From Mesobacillus subterraneus (GTDB lineage Bacteria; Bacillota; Bacilli; Bacillales; Cytobacillaceae), in NCBI RefSeq assembly GCF_023715485.1, contig NZ_JAMBOF010000009.1, forward strand, positions 62,001 through 126,000: a stretch of 64,000 bases of DNA, written 5' to 3'. The first letter of the stretch is position 1. Each line of letters begins with the position of its first letter. This document shows positions 27,026-36,259 of this stretch, piece by piece. The notes under the pieces are model-generated. The model was not told the origin of the DNA and searched no databases. It was given only the letters and a program-made list of their open reading frames with translations. The position numbers and the translations under genes are program-made.

Positions 27026-29074
27026 TCAATCAAGCTTTTCGCTGGCAAGCGCGCCGGTTTCACGCAAATAGTCACGCAGAGATCTATATTTCTCTCCTTG
27101 CCAAAATGCCGCAGACTGGACTAGTAAGGAAGCGTCATTTCTTGCAGTTTCCAGTGCGCGATAGTCATGAACCATATCCGCTACCTTGAATTCAGGCAGA
27201 CCGCTTTGTTTTTTCCCAAAGAAATCCCCTGGTCCGCGAAGCTCAAGGTCCTTTTCACTCAACACAAATCCATCGTTCGTTTCGGACATGATTTTCATCC
27301 GTTCCTTTCCAACCTCGCTTTTCGGGTCGGCAAGCAGAATACAGTAAGATTGGTCGCTTCCTCTTCCCACCCGGCCTCTAAGCTGATGAAGCTGAGCAAG
27401 CCCAAACCTTTCTGCATCGTATATAAGCATGACAGTCGCGTTCGGAACATTTACGCCAACCTCAACGACTGTAGTGGAGACAAGTACCTGAACCTCATTT
27501 TCGCTAAATGCCTTCATCACCTGATCTTTTTCCTCTGAATGAAGGCGGCCATGCATGAGACCTATCTTGTAGCGATTCTGAAAATAAACGCTCAAAGAAC
27601 TGTGGACATCAATGGCATTCTGGACGTCAAGCTTATCTGATTCTTCAATTAACGGGCAAATCACATAGGCCTGCCTGCCCTTCGAAAGTTCTTTTTCCAT
27701 GAAGGAAAGGACCCTGTCGAGCATTTCATGCTTCGCCCAATAAGTTTCGATCGTCTTCCTGCCTGCAGGCATTTCATCGATTACAGACACGTCCATTTCA
27801 CCAAATACAGTGATTGCAAGTGTACGCGGGATAGGTGTAGCCGTCATGAACAAAACATCGGGACTTTCGCCCTTCTCCCTTAGTACACGCCTTTGTTCAA
27901 CGCCAAAACGGTGTTGTTCATCAGTAATAACAAGACCCAGATTGTCGAAATCAACTTCATCCTGAATAAGGGCATGCGTGCCGATCAGGACGTGGATTTC
28001 CCCCTGTTTTAATAGTTCGAGGATCTGTCTCCTTCGCTTTCCTTTCACGGAACTAGTTAACAGTGCCGTCTTAACCCCGAATGGTTCAAGAAGCTGTGTC
28101 AAGGATAGGGAATGCTGTTCTGCAAGTATTTCTGTAGGAACCATCAATGCTCCCTGGTAGCCAGCCGTTTTTACTGCAAACAGGGCTATTGCCGCTACAA
28201 CCGTTTTCCCTGACCCTACATCCCCTTGAAGCAAGCGATTCATCCGGTAAGGAGATTTCATGTCTCCTAATATTTCGTTAACAACGCGTTTTTGCGCTCC
28301 TGTCAGCGGAAACGGAAGTCCGCTGATAAATCCTTTCAGCTTGTCCAATTGATATGAAACTTCTATCCCTGGTGTCTGCTCACGCTCTATTTTTCTTAAT
28401 GATTGCATTTTAAGCTGGAACAACAGAAACTCTTCGTAGACAAACCTTCTTCGCGCCTGTTTCATTTCATCTGCACCGGAAGGGAAATGCATGATTCTCA
28501 ATGCATCCCGGCGGCTCAGCAGTTTATATTTTTGGAGAAGTTCCGCGGGCAGGATTTCTTCTATTTCATGGCCGAATTGGGAAAACCCAAGCTTAATGAG
28601 CCTTCTGATCGTTTTCACGGTCATTTTTCCTTTTACCGCATACACAGGTTCGAAATCCTGGCTTTTTGCATGCTCACCCGAAGACATTTGGTTTGCGGTT
28701 ATTGTCTGGCGGTGCTGATCCCATTTTCCAGTGACAGTTATGGTTTCGCCAACTGATATTTTTTGTTTTAAGTATGGCTGGTTAAAGAATGTCGCAATGA
28801 TTAAGTACCTGCCTACCAGAAGACGGACGGTAAGACGGTTCTTTTTACGCCCATAATAGACAAGAGAAGGTTCGCTGTGAACCTTCCCCTCGACCGTTAC
28901 CTTTTCGTCATGCTTAACCTCAGCCAAATCCTTAAGACGGTAATCTTCATAACGGTATGGGAAATACTCCAGCAAATCACCTACAGACCTGATGCTCATG
29001 TCTGCGAGTGTTTCCGCCATTTCATCGCCGATACCTTTAACATCGGTAACGGATTGTTTTAGGATGTCATTCAC
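27026..29074 (-). CDS. recG: ATP-dependent DNA helicase RecG
   Basis: Branch-migrating helicase that remodels stalled forks and recombination intermediates. It has an N-terminal wedge/OB domain (residues about 60-160) and then helicase motifs: Walker A GDVGSGKTVVA, DEQH box ITDEQHRFG, TATPIPRTLA, and GRVGRG of motif VI. I place the start at GTG 29074, overlapping the sdaAA stop by eight bases. This gives 682 residues, the same as B. subtilis RecG. There is no strong ribosome binding site, so coupling to sdaAA is likely. A longer frame to 29116 lies inside sdaAA. Confidence 0.94.
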   Translation of the reverse strand: MNDILKQSVTDVKGIGDEMAETLADMSIRSVGDLLEYFPYRYEDYRLKDLAEVKHDEKVTVEGKVHSEPSLVYYGRKKNRLTVRLLVGRYLIIATFFNQPYLKQKISVGETITVTGKWDQHRQTITANQMSSGEHAKSQDFEPVYAVKGKMTVKTIRRLIKLGFSQFGHEIEEILPAELLQKYKLLSRRDALRIMHFPSGADEMKQARRRFVYEEFLLFQLKMQSLRKIEREQTPGIEVSYQLDKLKGFISGLPFPLTGAQKRVVNEILGDMKSPYRMNRLLQGDVGSGKTVVAAIALFAVKTAGYQGALMVPTEILAEQHSLSLTQLLEPFGVKTALLTSSVKGKRRRQILELLKQGEIHVLIGTHALIQDEVDFDNLGLVITDEQHRFGVEQRRVLREKGESPDVLFMTATPIPRTLAITVFGEMDVSVIDEMPAGRKTIETYWAKHEMLDRVLSFMEKELSKGRQAYVICPLIEESDKLDVQNAIDVHSSLSVYFQNRYKIGLMHGRLHSEEKDQVMKAFSENEVQVLVSTTVVEVGVNVPNATVMLIYDAERFGLAQLHQLRGRVGRGSDQSYCILLADPKSEVGKERMKIMSETNDGFVLSEKDLELRGPGDFFGKKQSGLPEFKVADMVHDYRALETARNDASLLVQSAAFWQGEKYRSLRDYLRETGALASEKLD

Positions 29075-29954
29075 GTTTATCAAGCGGTATACCGAAAATT
29101 TTGGCCTCAAGCTCACGGCCTGTCGGTGTTGCCGCTAACCCTCCCTGTCCAGTTTCTCTAAGTGCAGATGGCATCGATTGGCCAATTTTGTACATTGCGT
29201 CAATGACTTCATCACAAGGAATCCTGCTGGTGATCCCCGCCAATGCCATATCAGCTGCTACCATTGCATTGGCAGCTCCCATAGCATTCCTTTTTACACA
29301 AGGAACCTCTACAAGGCCAGCAACTGGATCGCATACTAGTCCTAGCATGTTTTTGAGTGTGATCGCCATCGCTTCGGCGCATTGTGCCGGAGTACCGCCG
29401 GCCAATTCGACGATTGCTGCTGCTGCCATGCCGGATGCTGAGCCTACTTCCGCCTGACATCCACCAGCCGCGCCTGAAATCGAAGCATTATTAGCGACCA
29501 CGAATCCAAAGGCTCCTGCAGTAAACAGAAATGAAACCATCTGTTCCCGGGTCGGATTCAATTTGCTTTTTACAGCGAATAATGTCCCCGGTACCACTCC
29601 GGCAGATCCTGCTGTCGGTGTTGCGCAAATGGTTCCCATCGCAGCGTTGACCTCGTTAGTCGCCACCGCTTTGCTGACAGCATCCAAAATCGTTTCTCCT
29701 GAAAGAAAGCTGCCTTTTTCGATATATTTTTGCAGGAGGACTGCGTCACCGCCAGTCAATCCTGAATGGGATTTCACCCCTTTAATCCCGCGTTCGACAG
29801 CCTGTTCCATCACAGTCAGGTTCCGGTCCATCATTGCAAGTACATCTTCACGGCTGCGGCCCGTAACCTCAGCCTCCTGTTCAATCATCAGGTCGGAAAT
29901 CTTCTTATTTTTACTAGTCGCAAGCTCGACTAATTCTGCTACATTACGAAACAT
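29067..29954 (-). CDS. sdaAA: L-serine dehydratase, alpha subunit
   Basis: With SdaAB it deaminates L-serine to pyruvate using a [4Fe-4S] cluster. The 295-residue protein carries conserved cysteines in GTICATPTAGSAG, GGCQAEVGSASG and LVCDPVAGLVEVPC that serve as likely cluster ligands. The ATG has GAGGAGG nine bases upstream. It lies 116 bases after sdaAB, and its 3' end overlaps recG. Confidence 0.96.
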   Translation of the reverse strand: MFRNVAELVELATSKNKKISDLMIEQEAEVTGRSREDVLAMMDRNLTVMEQAVERGIKGVKSHSGLTGGDAVLLQKYIEKGSFLSGETILDAVSKAVATNEVNAAMGTICATPTAGSAGVVPGTLFAVKSKLNPTREQMVSFLFTAGAFGFVVANNASISGAAGGCQAEVGSASGMAAAAIVELAGGTPAQCAEAMAITLKNMLGLVCDPVAGLVEVPCVKRNAMGAANAMVAADMALAGITSRIPCDEVIDAMYKIGQSMPSALRETGQGGLAATPTGRELEAKIFGIPLDKRE

Positions 29955-30070
29955 CTAAGCGACCTCCTCATCCTGCCAGGCTCTTTTCCAAAAACAACCC
30001 TTAAGAGACCTGTGCTTTTAGGATCTTTTATAGTATTCATAACTCGCTCTGCGGAAAGAGACATACTATT

Positions 30071-30733
30071 TTAGTCGACAATTTTTGTTACCTGCAATAC
30101 ATTCGGCAGCTGCTCAAGTTTTTTCAAGATTTCGTCCCCAATATTATGGTCTACTTCAATTGTCATCATAGCCATTTTCCCTTTTTCCTTGCGGGAAACT
30201 TCCATGTGCCCAATGTTGATTTTTTCTTGGGCAAGAATGTTAGTTACAGCGGCTATTGCACCATGGCGATCATTATGGACGACGAGGATTGCAGGGTGAT
30301 GGCCGGATAGCTTCAGTTCAAAACCATTGAGCTCTATGATCTCAATTTTACCTCCGCCAATCGAGATGCCGACGAGTTCCAGCTCACCTTGATCATCACC
30401 TATCAAAACACGTGCCGTGTTAGGATGGTCTGTAATCGCTTCTTCTTCGATGAACATAATCTTCATTCCCGATTTCTTAGCGATTTCAATTGCCTCGATG
30501 ATCCGCTCATCAAAAGTGTCGAAATCAAGCAGGCCTCCAATCAAAGCTACATCTGTACCATGACCCTTGTAAGTCTTTGCGAAGGATCCATAAAATGAAA
30601 TCGTTGCCCACTTTGGCTCTCTGCCAAATAAACTTCTCGCAACACGTCCAATCCTAGCTGCGCCAGCAGTATGGGAACTCGATGGCCCAATCATCACCGG
30701 GCCTATTATATCGAAAACACTTTTGTATTTCAT
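30071..30733 (-). CDS. sdaAB: L-serine dehydratase, beta subunit
   Basis: Second half of the two-chain Gram-positive serine dehydratase. The 220-residue protein has the catalytic-region motif GPVMIGPSSSHTAGAARIG near its N-terminus and a C-terminal ACT domain (about 145-220, HPAILVVHNDRHGAIAAVT), a probable regulatory or metal-related module. I use ATG 30733 with AAGGAG eight bases upstream. A GTG at 30742 overlaps that site. Confidence 0.96.
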   Translation of the reverse strand: MKYKSVFDIIGPVMIGPSSSHTAGAARIGRVARSLFGREPKWATISFYGSFAKTYKGHGTDVALIGGLLDFDTFDERIIEAIEIAKKSGMKIMFIEEEAITDHPNTARVLIGDDQGELELVGISIGGGKIEIIELNGFELKLSGHHPAILVVHNDRHGAIAAVTNILAQEKINIGHMEVSRKEKGKMAMMTIEVDHNIGDEILKKLEQLPNVLQVTKIVD

Positions 30734-30801
30734 CAAACACACTCCTTCTTATTATTAAGGGGAAGCTGTATTGACGTAAATCAAAAACATTCATACATAG
30801 C

Positions 30802-30830
30802 GAAATAGAAGGGTTATCCCCTTCTATTTC
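30802..30830 (-). terminator. Hairpin after fakA
   Basis: A perfect 12-base-pair stem GAAATAGAAGGG / CCCTTCTATTTC with a 5-base loop, 69 bases after the fakA stop. There is no U-run after it, so it may be a weak terminator or a stabilising 3' structure. Confidence 0.6.
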
Positions 30831-30898
30831 TTAGTACCATATTATATTTTTATTTGTCCAGCAGGAGAATCAATCCATGCCAGGAAAACTCATTCACT

Positions 30899-32569
30899 TT
30901 ACTCGATTGCAAATATGAAGGCATATAACGGCTGTTCACCATTATGAACCTCGACTTCAACATCCTTAAACTCGCTTTCAACATACTCTACGATAGAGTC
31001 GAGATCTTCTTCAGATGCGTCTTCTCCCTTAAGGATCGTCAGGATTTCTGAATCTTCATCAAGCATCTGCCCTAAAAGTTCCCTGGCTGCCTTGACTTTA
31101 TCCTTATCCTTCAGAACGATCTTGCCATCGGCAAGTCCCATGAAATCGCCTGTCGAAATTTCAAGACCGTCAATGCTAGTATCGCGTACCGCATATGTCA
31201 GCTGGCCAGTTTTCACATGCTGCATCGCTTCAGTCATTGCTTCTTTATTCGAAGCGCTGTCCCCGGATGGGTTGAATGAAAGCAATGCGGTCATTCCCTG
31301 AGGTACAGTCTTTGAAGGGATAACAACCACTTCTTCTTCCGCAACCTCAGCAGCCTGTTCAGCAGCCATAATGATATTCTTGTTATTAGGCAGGATGATC
31401 ACTTTGCGAGCGTTGACTTCCTTGATCGCTTTTACGATATCCTCTGTGCTCGGATTCATCGTCTGACCGCCTTCGATTACCGCGTTAGCACCAATGCTGC
31501 GGAAAAGCTCAGCAATGCCAGAACCCATCGAAACAGCGACAATGCCGTACTCCTGTTTTTCTTTCTTAGGCGGGTTCGATTCTGTACGAAGAGGTGTAGT
31601 CGATTCTCCGACGATATCTGTGTGCTGTTGGCGCATATTCTCGATCTTCATGTTGATGAGGCTGCCATACTTTTGACCATACGTCAGAACCTCACCCGGC
31701 TGCTCAGAGTGGATATGTACTTTTACAACCTCTTCATCAGAAATGACCAGCAGAGAATCTCCATACTTGCTCAAGTCTTGTCGGAAATTTTCTTCAGAGA
31801 AGGTTTCTTGGCCTTCAAGCCTTACCATGAATTCGGTACAATAGCCAAATTCAATGTCCTCGGTATTCATATGGCTTTGGACACTCTTATGGTGTTCGGC
31901 GCTGACAAGCTCATTCATGTTCGGCATAGCCGATGGTGAATCAGGAAGCTTTTCTCCCTTCAATTCAGCAAGGAAGCCTTCATAAACGAATACAAGCCCT
32001 TGTCCGCCGCTGTCTACTACTCCGACTTCCTTTAAGACAGGAAGCAGATCAGGCGTACGGTTCAAAGATGCCTTAGCTTCTTTTAGGATATCTTCCATAA
32101 GGCCTACCAGGTCTTCATGGTTTTTCGCGACAGCAACAGCATGCTTGGCAGCATCCTTTGCAACAGTTAAAATCGTTCCCTCTACAGGCTTCATAACTGC
32201 TTTATAGGCGGTTTCGACCCCGGCATTCAACGCGGCGGCAAATTCCACTGGATTAACAGTTGGCTTAGTTTCAATTGCTTTCGCAAATCCGCGGAACAAT
32301 TGGGAAAGGATTACACCCGAATTTCCGCGCGCCCCCATAAGCAAGCCTTTTGCCAATGCAGACCCTACCTTGCCGATATGGTCCTGTACATTGCTCTTTA
32401 CTTCCTTGGCACCCGAAGTCATTGATAAATTCATATTCGTTCCCGTATCACCATCAGGAACAGGGAAGACGTTCAGCGCGTCGACATACTTGGCATTCGC
32501 CGACAAATGGTTGGCACCCTGTATCACCATCTCTGCAAAACGTTTTCCGTCTAGAACATTAATAGACAC
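30899..32569 (-). CDS. fakA: Fatty acid kinase catalytic subunit FakA (YloV)
   Basis: Phosphorylates exogenous fatty acids bound to a FakB carrier so that they can enter phospholipids. The 556-residue protein has an N-terminal DhaL nucleotide-binding domain (DALNVFPVPDGDTGTNMNLSMT, residues about 29-50 in parts, with Asp ligands for magnesium). A middle domain and the DegV-like/FakA C-terminal domain (about 340-556) follow. The start is GTG at 32569 with GGAGGAA upstream. It follows yloU after 15 bases. The B. subtilis name is yloV. Confidence 0.93.
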   Translation of the reverse strand: MSINVLDGKRFAEMVIQGANHLSANAKYVDALNVFPVPDGDTGTNMNLSMTSGAKEVKSNVQDHIGKVGSALAKGLLMGARGNSGVILSQLFRGFAKAIETKPTVNPVEFAAALNAGVETAYKAVMKPVEGTILTVAKDAAKHAVAVAKNHEDLVGLMEDILKEAKASLNRTPDLLPVLKEVGVVDSGGQGLVFVYEGFLAELKGEKLPDSPSAMPNMNELVSAEHHKSVQSHMNTEDIEFGYCTEFMVRLEGQETFSEENFRQDLSKYGDSLLVISDEEVVKVHIHSEQPGEVLTYGQKYGSLINMKIENMRQQHTDIVGESTTPLRTESNPPKKEKQEYGIVAVSMGSGIAELFRSIGANAVIEGGQTMNPSTEDIVKAIKEVNARKVIILPNNKNIIMAAEQAAEVAEEEVVVIPSKTVPQGMTALLSFNPSGDSASNKEAMTEAMQHVKTGQLTYAVRDTSIDGLEISTGDFMGLADGKIVLKDKDKVKAARELLGQMLDEDSEILTILKGEDASEEDLDSIVEYVESEFKDVEVEVHNGEQPLYAFIFAIE

Positions 32570-32584
32570 AAATCTTTCCTCCTC

Positions 32585-32947
32585 TTACGGGTTCGTTACA
32601 CGAACTCCTTGAACGTAAATATTGACCGAGTCAACAGCCAGCCCGACTGTTTTATCAAGGGTATACTTAACCTTTGATTGGACATTGTGTGCAACCTCGG
32701 AAATTTTCGTTCCATAGCTCACAATAATATACATATCGATATGTACTTCTTCATTTTCCTGGCGAACGATAACTCCGCGAGTGAAGTTTTCCCTTCGCAG
32801 AATATCTGTTAATCCGTCTTTGATCTGATTCTTTGAAGCCATGCCGACAATACCGTAACAATCAACTGCTGCACCGCCCGCAATCGTTGCAATTACATCA
32901 TTTGATATATCAATTTGCCCGTACTTCGTTTTAAGCTCGATGGACAT
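32585..32947 (-). CDS. yloU: Asp23/Gls24 family envelope-stress-type protein YloU
   Basis: A 120-residue protein of the Asp23 (alkaline shock) family. Typical motifs are GQIDISNDVIATIAGGAAVDCYGIVGM and VDMYIIVSYGTKISEVAHNVQ-like segments. No signal or membrane segment. The function in Bacillus is not defined; relatives associate with the membrane. It is always next to fakA (yloV) in Bacilli, and here precedes it by 15 bases, so a link with lipid or membrane status is reasonable inference. The ATG has AAAGGGGGA upstream. Confidence 0.9.
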   Translation of the reverse strand: MSIELKTKYGQIDISNDVIATIAGGAAVDCYGIVGMASKNQIKDGLTDILRRENFTRGVIVRQENEEVHIDMYIIVSYGTKISEVAHNVQSKVKYTLDKTVGLAVDSVNIYVQGVRVTNP

Positions 32948-33241
32948 GAATCGTTCCCCCTTTGGAAAAATAGCTATATGCTACAGTTATTTTACTATAA
33001 TCCAATCAATTTTTAAAGTTATTCTGCCCTACCCTTTATTATTCAGCAAGAATCTCAACTATATGTCAAGGTTTTTTTCTTTATAGCTTTCGCCAGAACT
33101 ATTGCAAATGGCAAATTTGTATGATAAATTATTAAAGTATGTCAGAAATAAGGTTATCCTGTTAAATTCGCAGTTCTGACGATATGCAAATAATTGCAGA
33201 AAAAAATAGTTTTAGCTTTTGTCAGTTAGGAGGGAAATCAT

Positions 33242-33430
33242 ATGCCACGTAAATGTGTAGTAACTGGTAAATCAACTCGTTCTGGAAACGCACGCTCCCA
33301 CGCAATGAACGCTAACAAGCGTACATGGGGTGCTAACCTTCAAAAAGTACGTATTCTTGTAGACGGAAAGCCTAAGCGTGTTTGGGTATCTACAAGAGCT
33401 CTAAGATCAGGTAAAGTTGAACGCGTATAA
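33242..33430 (+). CDS. rpmB: 50S ribosomal protein L28
   Basis: One of only two plus-strand genes. The 62-residue product starts [28 protein letters not shown], diagnostic of L28. Only one cysteine remains of the zinc-binding set found in some L28 forms, so this is the zinc-free type. The ATG has AGGAGG upstream. It is divergent from yloU across a 294-base AT-rich gap that must contain both promoters. A possible TTGCAA (33102) to TAAATT (33125) promoter at 17-base spacing lies there. Confidence 0.98.
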   Translation: MPRKCVVTGKSTRSGNARSHAMNANKRTWGANLQKVRILVDGKPKRVWVSTRALRSGKVERV

Positions 33431-33442
33431 TCAAGCAAAATT

Positions 33443-33500
33443 GCATGTATCTGCCGTTTAGGCAGACACATGCGCGGCATCCAGATGGATGCCTTTTTTT
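33443..33500 (+). terminator. Tandem hairpins ending rpmB
   Basis: First a 31-base hairpin (33443-33473; GCATGT, TCTGCC / GGCAGA, ACATGC), then a classic terminator GGCATCC / GGATGCC with seven T (33476-33500). Confidence 0.9.
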
Positions 33501-33574
33501 GTTGCCATTTTCATTTGACCGTCTGCTGTTTTTTGCCTCAAGCTCATTCTGCCCCAATTAAGGACAAAATAATA

Positions 33575-33594
33575 GCACCCTGTCTCCAGGGTGC
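33575..33594 (-). terminator. Hairpin after spoVM
   Basis: Stem GCACCCTG / CAGGGTGC with a 4-base loop, followed on the minus strand by TATTATTTTG. Probable terminator of spoVM, 60 bases after its stop. Confidence 0.55.
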
Positions 33595-33654
33595 CAAAAC
33601 AGTTTCAAACTATAAAACATTACGCAGTCTGCCTGTTTTTTTGCTTTTGATTTA

Positions 33655-33735
33655 TTAATCCTTTTTAAATGCACCCAACATTGCCCGTACGAGGCCACCT
33701 AAAAACCTAGGCAGTTTGATTGTATAGAATCTCAT
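33655..33735 (-). CDS. spoVM: Stage V sporulation protein M (26 residues)
   Basis: A tiny amphipathic peptide that recognises the curved forespore membrane and anchors SpoIVA for coat and cortex assembly. The 26-codon frame starts MRFYTIKLPRFLGGLVRAML and ends GAFKKD. It retains Pro9, which gives the B. subtilis peptide its curvature preference. The ATG has AGGAGGGA seven bases upstream. Position between rpmB and thiN matches B. subtilis. Differences from the B. subtilis peptide as I recall it are conservative (Lys to Arg at 2 and 10, Ser to Ala at 22). This gene indicates an endospore former. Confidence 0.97.
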   Translation of the reverse strand: MRFYTIKLPRFLGGLVRAMLGAFKKD

Positions 33736-33924
33736 ACCGTCCCTCCTCACCATCTCTCGGAAACCAGTCTTCTTTTTGTATCCCTATATTATATTCCGGG
33801 ATGTACAAAATTTGCCCTTTTCGCAATGTACCTTCAAAGATAAATCGTAAAAAATCAGAAGCTGATTTCTACTTATGTGCCAAAAGCACCTAAGGTTACG
33901 AAAAGAGCCTTCGCTTAAGACCTT

Positions 33925-34572
33925 TCAGTCCTTGCTCCTTACAACTAATAATATGCCTTCAGAAAATGAAAAAGTACCATGACCTCTAATAAGTTCATTA
34001 CTTATACATAGTGTCGATCCCATAGAAATATGACAGTCTTTTAATGGGTATTTAAAATTTTTAAGTGTCATTCCAGAGACTGATGGAGTTGCAGGAAGGA
34101 AGGAAATATATTTAAAGTCATCAAGTTTGTTTACGGTATAGGTGCCAGGTTTCATTACATATAAAATATTTTTCGTATCAATAATTACAGTTGGAATGTT
34201 AATTCCCTGCTGCAGCGGTTTGAGCAAAAGCTGGATGTTCGCCATCAAGTGGTCCAGGCGGCCGCCGGTAGCACCAAAGATTGATATGGACTCAGGATGC
34301 TGTTCAATGGCCCAATTCAAAGCCAATTCCATATCTGTTTCATCTTTTTCTGGTTTGAATTTCTTGAGATCGGCCACTTCTTTCTCAATTTCCGCCAACT
34401 CTTCGTCTGTGACCGAGTCAAAATCGCCGAACGCCATTGAAGGTTTTATACCTGCGTTCAGCAAATAGAATACGCCTCTGTCTATCCCAATCCATACAAC
34501 CTGGCCGTCGTCGAATTGATGGAAGTCTGGAATCAGGCTAAATGGGCCACCCGCTACCATGTTAATTTTCAT
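33925..34572 (-). CDS. thiN: Thiamine pyrophosphokinase
   Basis: Converts thiamine to thiamine pyrophosphate with ATP. The 215-residue protein opens INMVAGGPFSLIPDF and has the family motifs GDFDSVTDEE, KDETDMELALNWA and FGATGGRLDH. These hold the acidic metal and substrate ligands. The ATG has GAGGGTAA upstream. The B. subtilis name is yloS/thiN. It stands apart from rpe by 130 bases and a terminator, so it is probably its own unit. Confidence 0.95.
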   Translation of the reverse strand: MKINMVAGGPFSLIPDFHQFDDGQVVWIGIDRGVFYLLNAGIKPSMAFGDFDSVTDEELAEIEKEVADLKKFKPEKDETDMELALNWAIEQHPESISIFGATGGRLDHLMANIQLLLKPLQQGINIPTVIIDTKNILYVMKPGTYTVNKLDDFKYISFLPATPSVSGMTLKNFKYPLKDCHISMGSTLCISNELIRGHGTFSFSEGILLVVRSKD

Positions 34573-34666
34573 CGCAAATTACCCTCCTATGATTATGACC
34601 TCATTAATTCAATCTGCCTGAAAAGGTAAAAGGGCTGTTTCACCCCTATGTATTGCCGTTGTTAAG

Positions 34667-34695
34667 AAAAGCCAGCCGTAGTCCGGCTGGCTTTT
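34667..34695 (-). terminator. Terminator after rpe
   Basis: A perfect 12-base-pair stem AAAAGCCAGCCG / CGGCTGGCTTTT with a 5-base loop and TTTT tail, seven bases after the rpe stop. It closes the long unit that begins upstream at def/fmt or priA. Confidence 0.9.
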
Positions 34696-34702
34696 ACAAG
34701 GA

Positions 34703-35344
34703 TTATTTTAGGCTGGCAATGGCTGCTGCCCTGTCTTCCTTATTGAATACAGCAGAGCCAGCTACCAGAACCGTCGCTCCTGCATCTGCGCATAGCCTGG
34801 CAGTCTCTTCATTCACTCCGCCGTCAATCTCGATTTCAAGGCCTGGATTTAGTGCATCTGCCATCTCCCTGACTTCCCTGATTTTTGGCAGGACAGACGG
34901 AATGAACTTTTGCCCGCCAAAACCCGGATTGACGGACATGAGAAGCACCATATCCACATCCTCGATGATATGCTTAAGGCTTTCCACTGGAGTCGCCGGG
35001 TTTAGGACAACTCCTGCTTTAACTCCAGTGGATTTAATTAACTGGACTGTCCTGTGCAGGTGCCTGCATGCTTCCACATGGACAGTGATGTAATCTGCAC
35101 CAGCTTTGGCAAATGCTTCAATGTACTGGTCTGGATTTTCTATCATCAAGTGGACATCGAGCGGCAATTGAGTAACAGGCCTGATGGCTTCCACAATCAG
35201 AGGACCAATCGTAATGTTTGGCACAAAATGCCCATCCATTACATCGACATGAATATAATCTGCCCCTCCACGCTCGACGTCCTTGATCTCGTCGCCTAGC
35301 CGGGCAAAGTCTGCAGATAATATTGATGGTGCTATTTTAACCAT
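34703..35344 (-). CDS. rpe: Ribulose-phosphate 3-epimerase
   Basis: Interconverts ribulose-5-phosphate and xylulose-5-phosphate in the pentose phosphate pathway. The 213-residue TIM barrel starts [16 protein letters not shown] and has [21 protein letters not shown] and [11 protein letters not shown], plus [11 protein letters not shown] near the C-terminus. These supply the metal and phosphate sites. GAGG nine bases before the ATG overlaps the end of rsgA, which stops three bases upstream. Confidence 0.97.
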   Translation of the reverse strand: MVKIAPSILSADFARLGDEIKDVERGGADYIHVDVMDGHFVPNITIGPLIVEAIRPVTQLPLDVHLMIENPDQYIEAFAKAGADYITVHVEACRHLHRTVQLIKSTGVKAGVVLNPATPVESLKHIIEDVDMVLLMSVNPGFGGQKFIPSVLPKIREVREMADALNPGLEIEIDGGVNEETARLCADAGATVLVAGSAVFNKEDRAAAIASLK

Positions 35345-35347
35345 GAT

Positions 35348-36229
35348 TCAGTACCTCGGCTTTCTATCTTTGATTTCTAATAAAAAGTCCTTATAATGCG
35401 CATATCTGTATTCCGGCAAGGTTCCTGCTTCAACAGCTGCTTTGACCGCACATTTAGGCTCAGCCATATGCAGGCAGCCCCTGAACTTGCAATCCTCGCT
35501 GAGTTCATAAATATCAGGAAAACATGAATTCAGCTCTTCGGCCTCAATATCGGTAAACTCCAATGAACTAAAGCCAGGCGTATCCGCAACGAGTCCATTG
35601 TTAATCGAAATCAATTCAACATGCCTTGTCGTATGTTTCCCCCGTCCGAGGTGGGAGGAAATGTCGTCGGTTTTCAGTTCCAGATCTGGCCGGATTGCAT
35701 TCAGAAGCGAGGACTTGCCTACTCCCGACTGACCGGCAAAAACGGAAATTTTACCCTCAATGTGCGGACTTAATTCTTCCAGACCTGAGGAAGTTTCCGA
35801 CGATGTGAAAATGACCTCATAACCTGCATTTCGATAATCTGCCGCGAATGACTCAAGCCGGACTTTTTGCACTTCATTTGTTAGATCCATTTTTGTAATG
35901 CAAATGATTGGCTGGATACGATTGTATTCAACCAGGACAAGGAACCTGTCAAGCAAGGCTGTACTAAAGTCGGGTTCTACAGCAGAAAAGACAAGAATTG
36001 CCTGATCCACATTCGCTATAGGAGGCCGGACAAGTTCATTCTTCCGACCCTTTACCTCCAGAATATAACCCTCGGTGTCATTTTCCGCCTGGAAAACAAC
36101 CTCATCACCAACAAGTGGAGTCACCTTGTTCTTACGGAATATACCTCGCCCTCGGCATTGTACGATTCCATCCTTGTTAGCAACATAATAAAAACCGCTC
36201 AGTGCCTTGATAATTTTGCCCTCAGGCAT
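35348..36229 (-). CDS. rsgA: Small-subunit ribosome biogenesis GTPase RsgA
   Basis: Checks late 30S maturation. It has an N-terminal OB fold (residues 1-65) and then a circularly permuted GTPase. ITKMDL (G4) comes before P-loop GQSGVGKSSLLNAI (G1), then DTPGFSSL (G3). The zinc finger is CFPDIYELSEDCKFRGCLHMAEPKCAV (Cys, Cys, His, Cys ligands, about residues 246-272 in parts). 293 residues; the ATG has GGGAGTG upstream. In B. subtilis (cpgA/yloQ) it is a PrkC substrate and lies beside prkC, as here. Confidence 0.97.
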   Translation of the reverse strand: MPEGKIIKALSGFYYVANKDGIVQCRGRGIFRKNKVTPLVGDEVVFQAENDTEGYILEVKGRKNELVRPPIANVDQAILVFSAVEPDFSTALLDRFLVLVEYNRIQPIICITKMDLTNEVQKVRLESFAADYRNAGYEVIFTSSETSSGLEELSPHIEGKISVFAGQSGVGKSSLLNAIRPDLELKTDDISSHLGRGKHTTRHVELISINNGLVADTPGFSSLEFTDIEAEELNSCFPDIYELSEDCKFRGCLHMAEPKCAVKAAVEAGTLPEYRYAHYKDFLLEIKDRKPRY

Positions 36230-36259
36230 AGCAACACTCCCTGTCTGTTAGTCTTCCGG

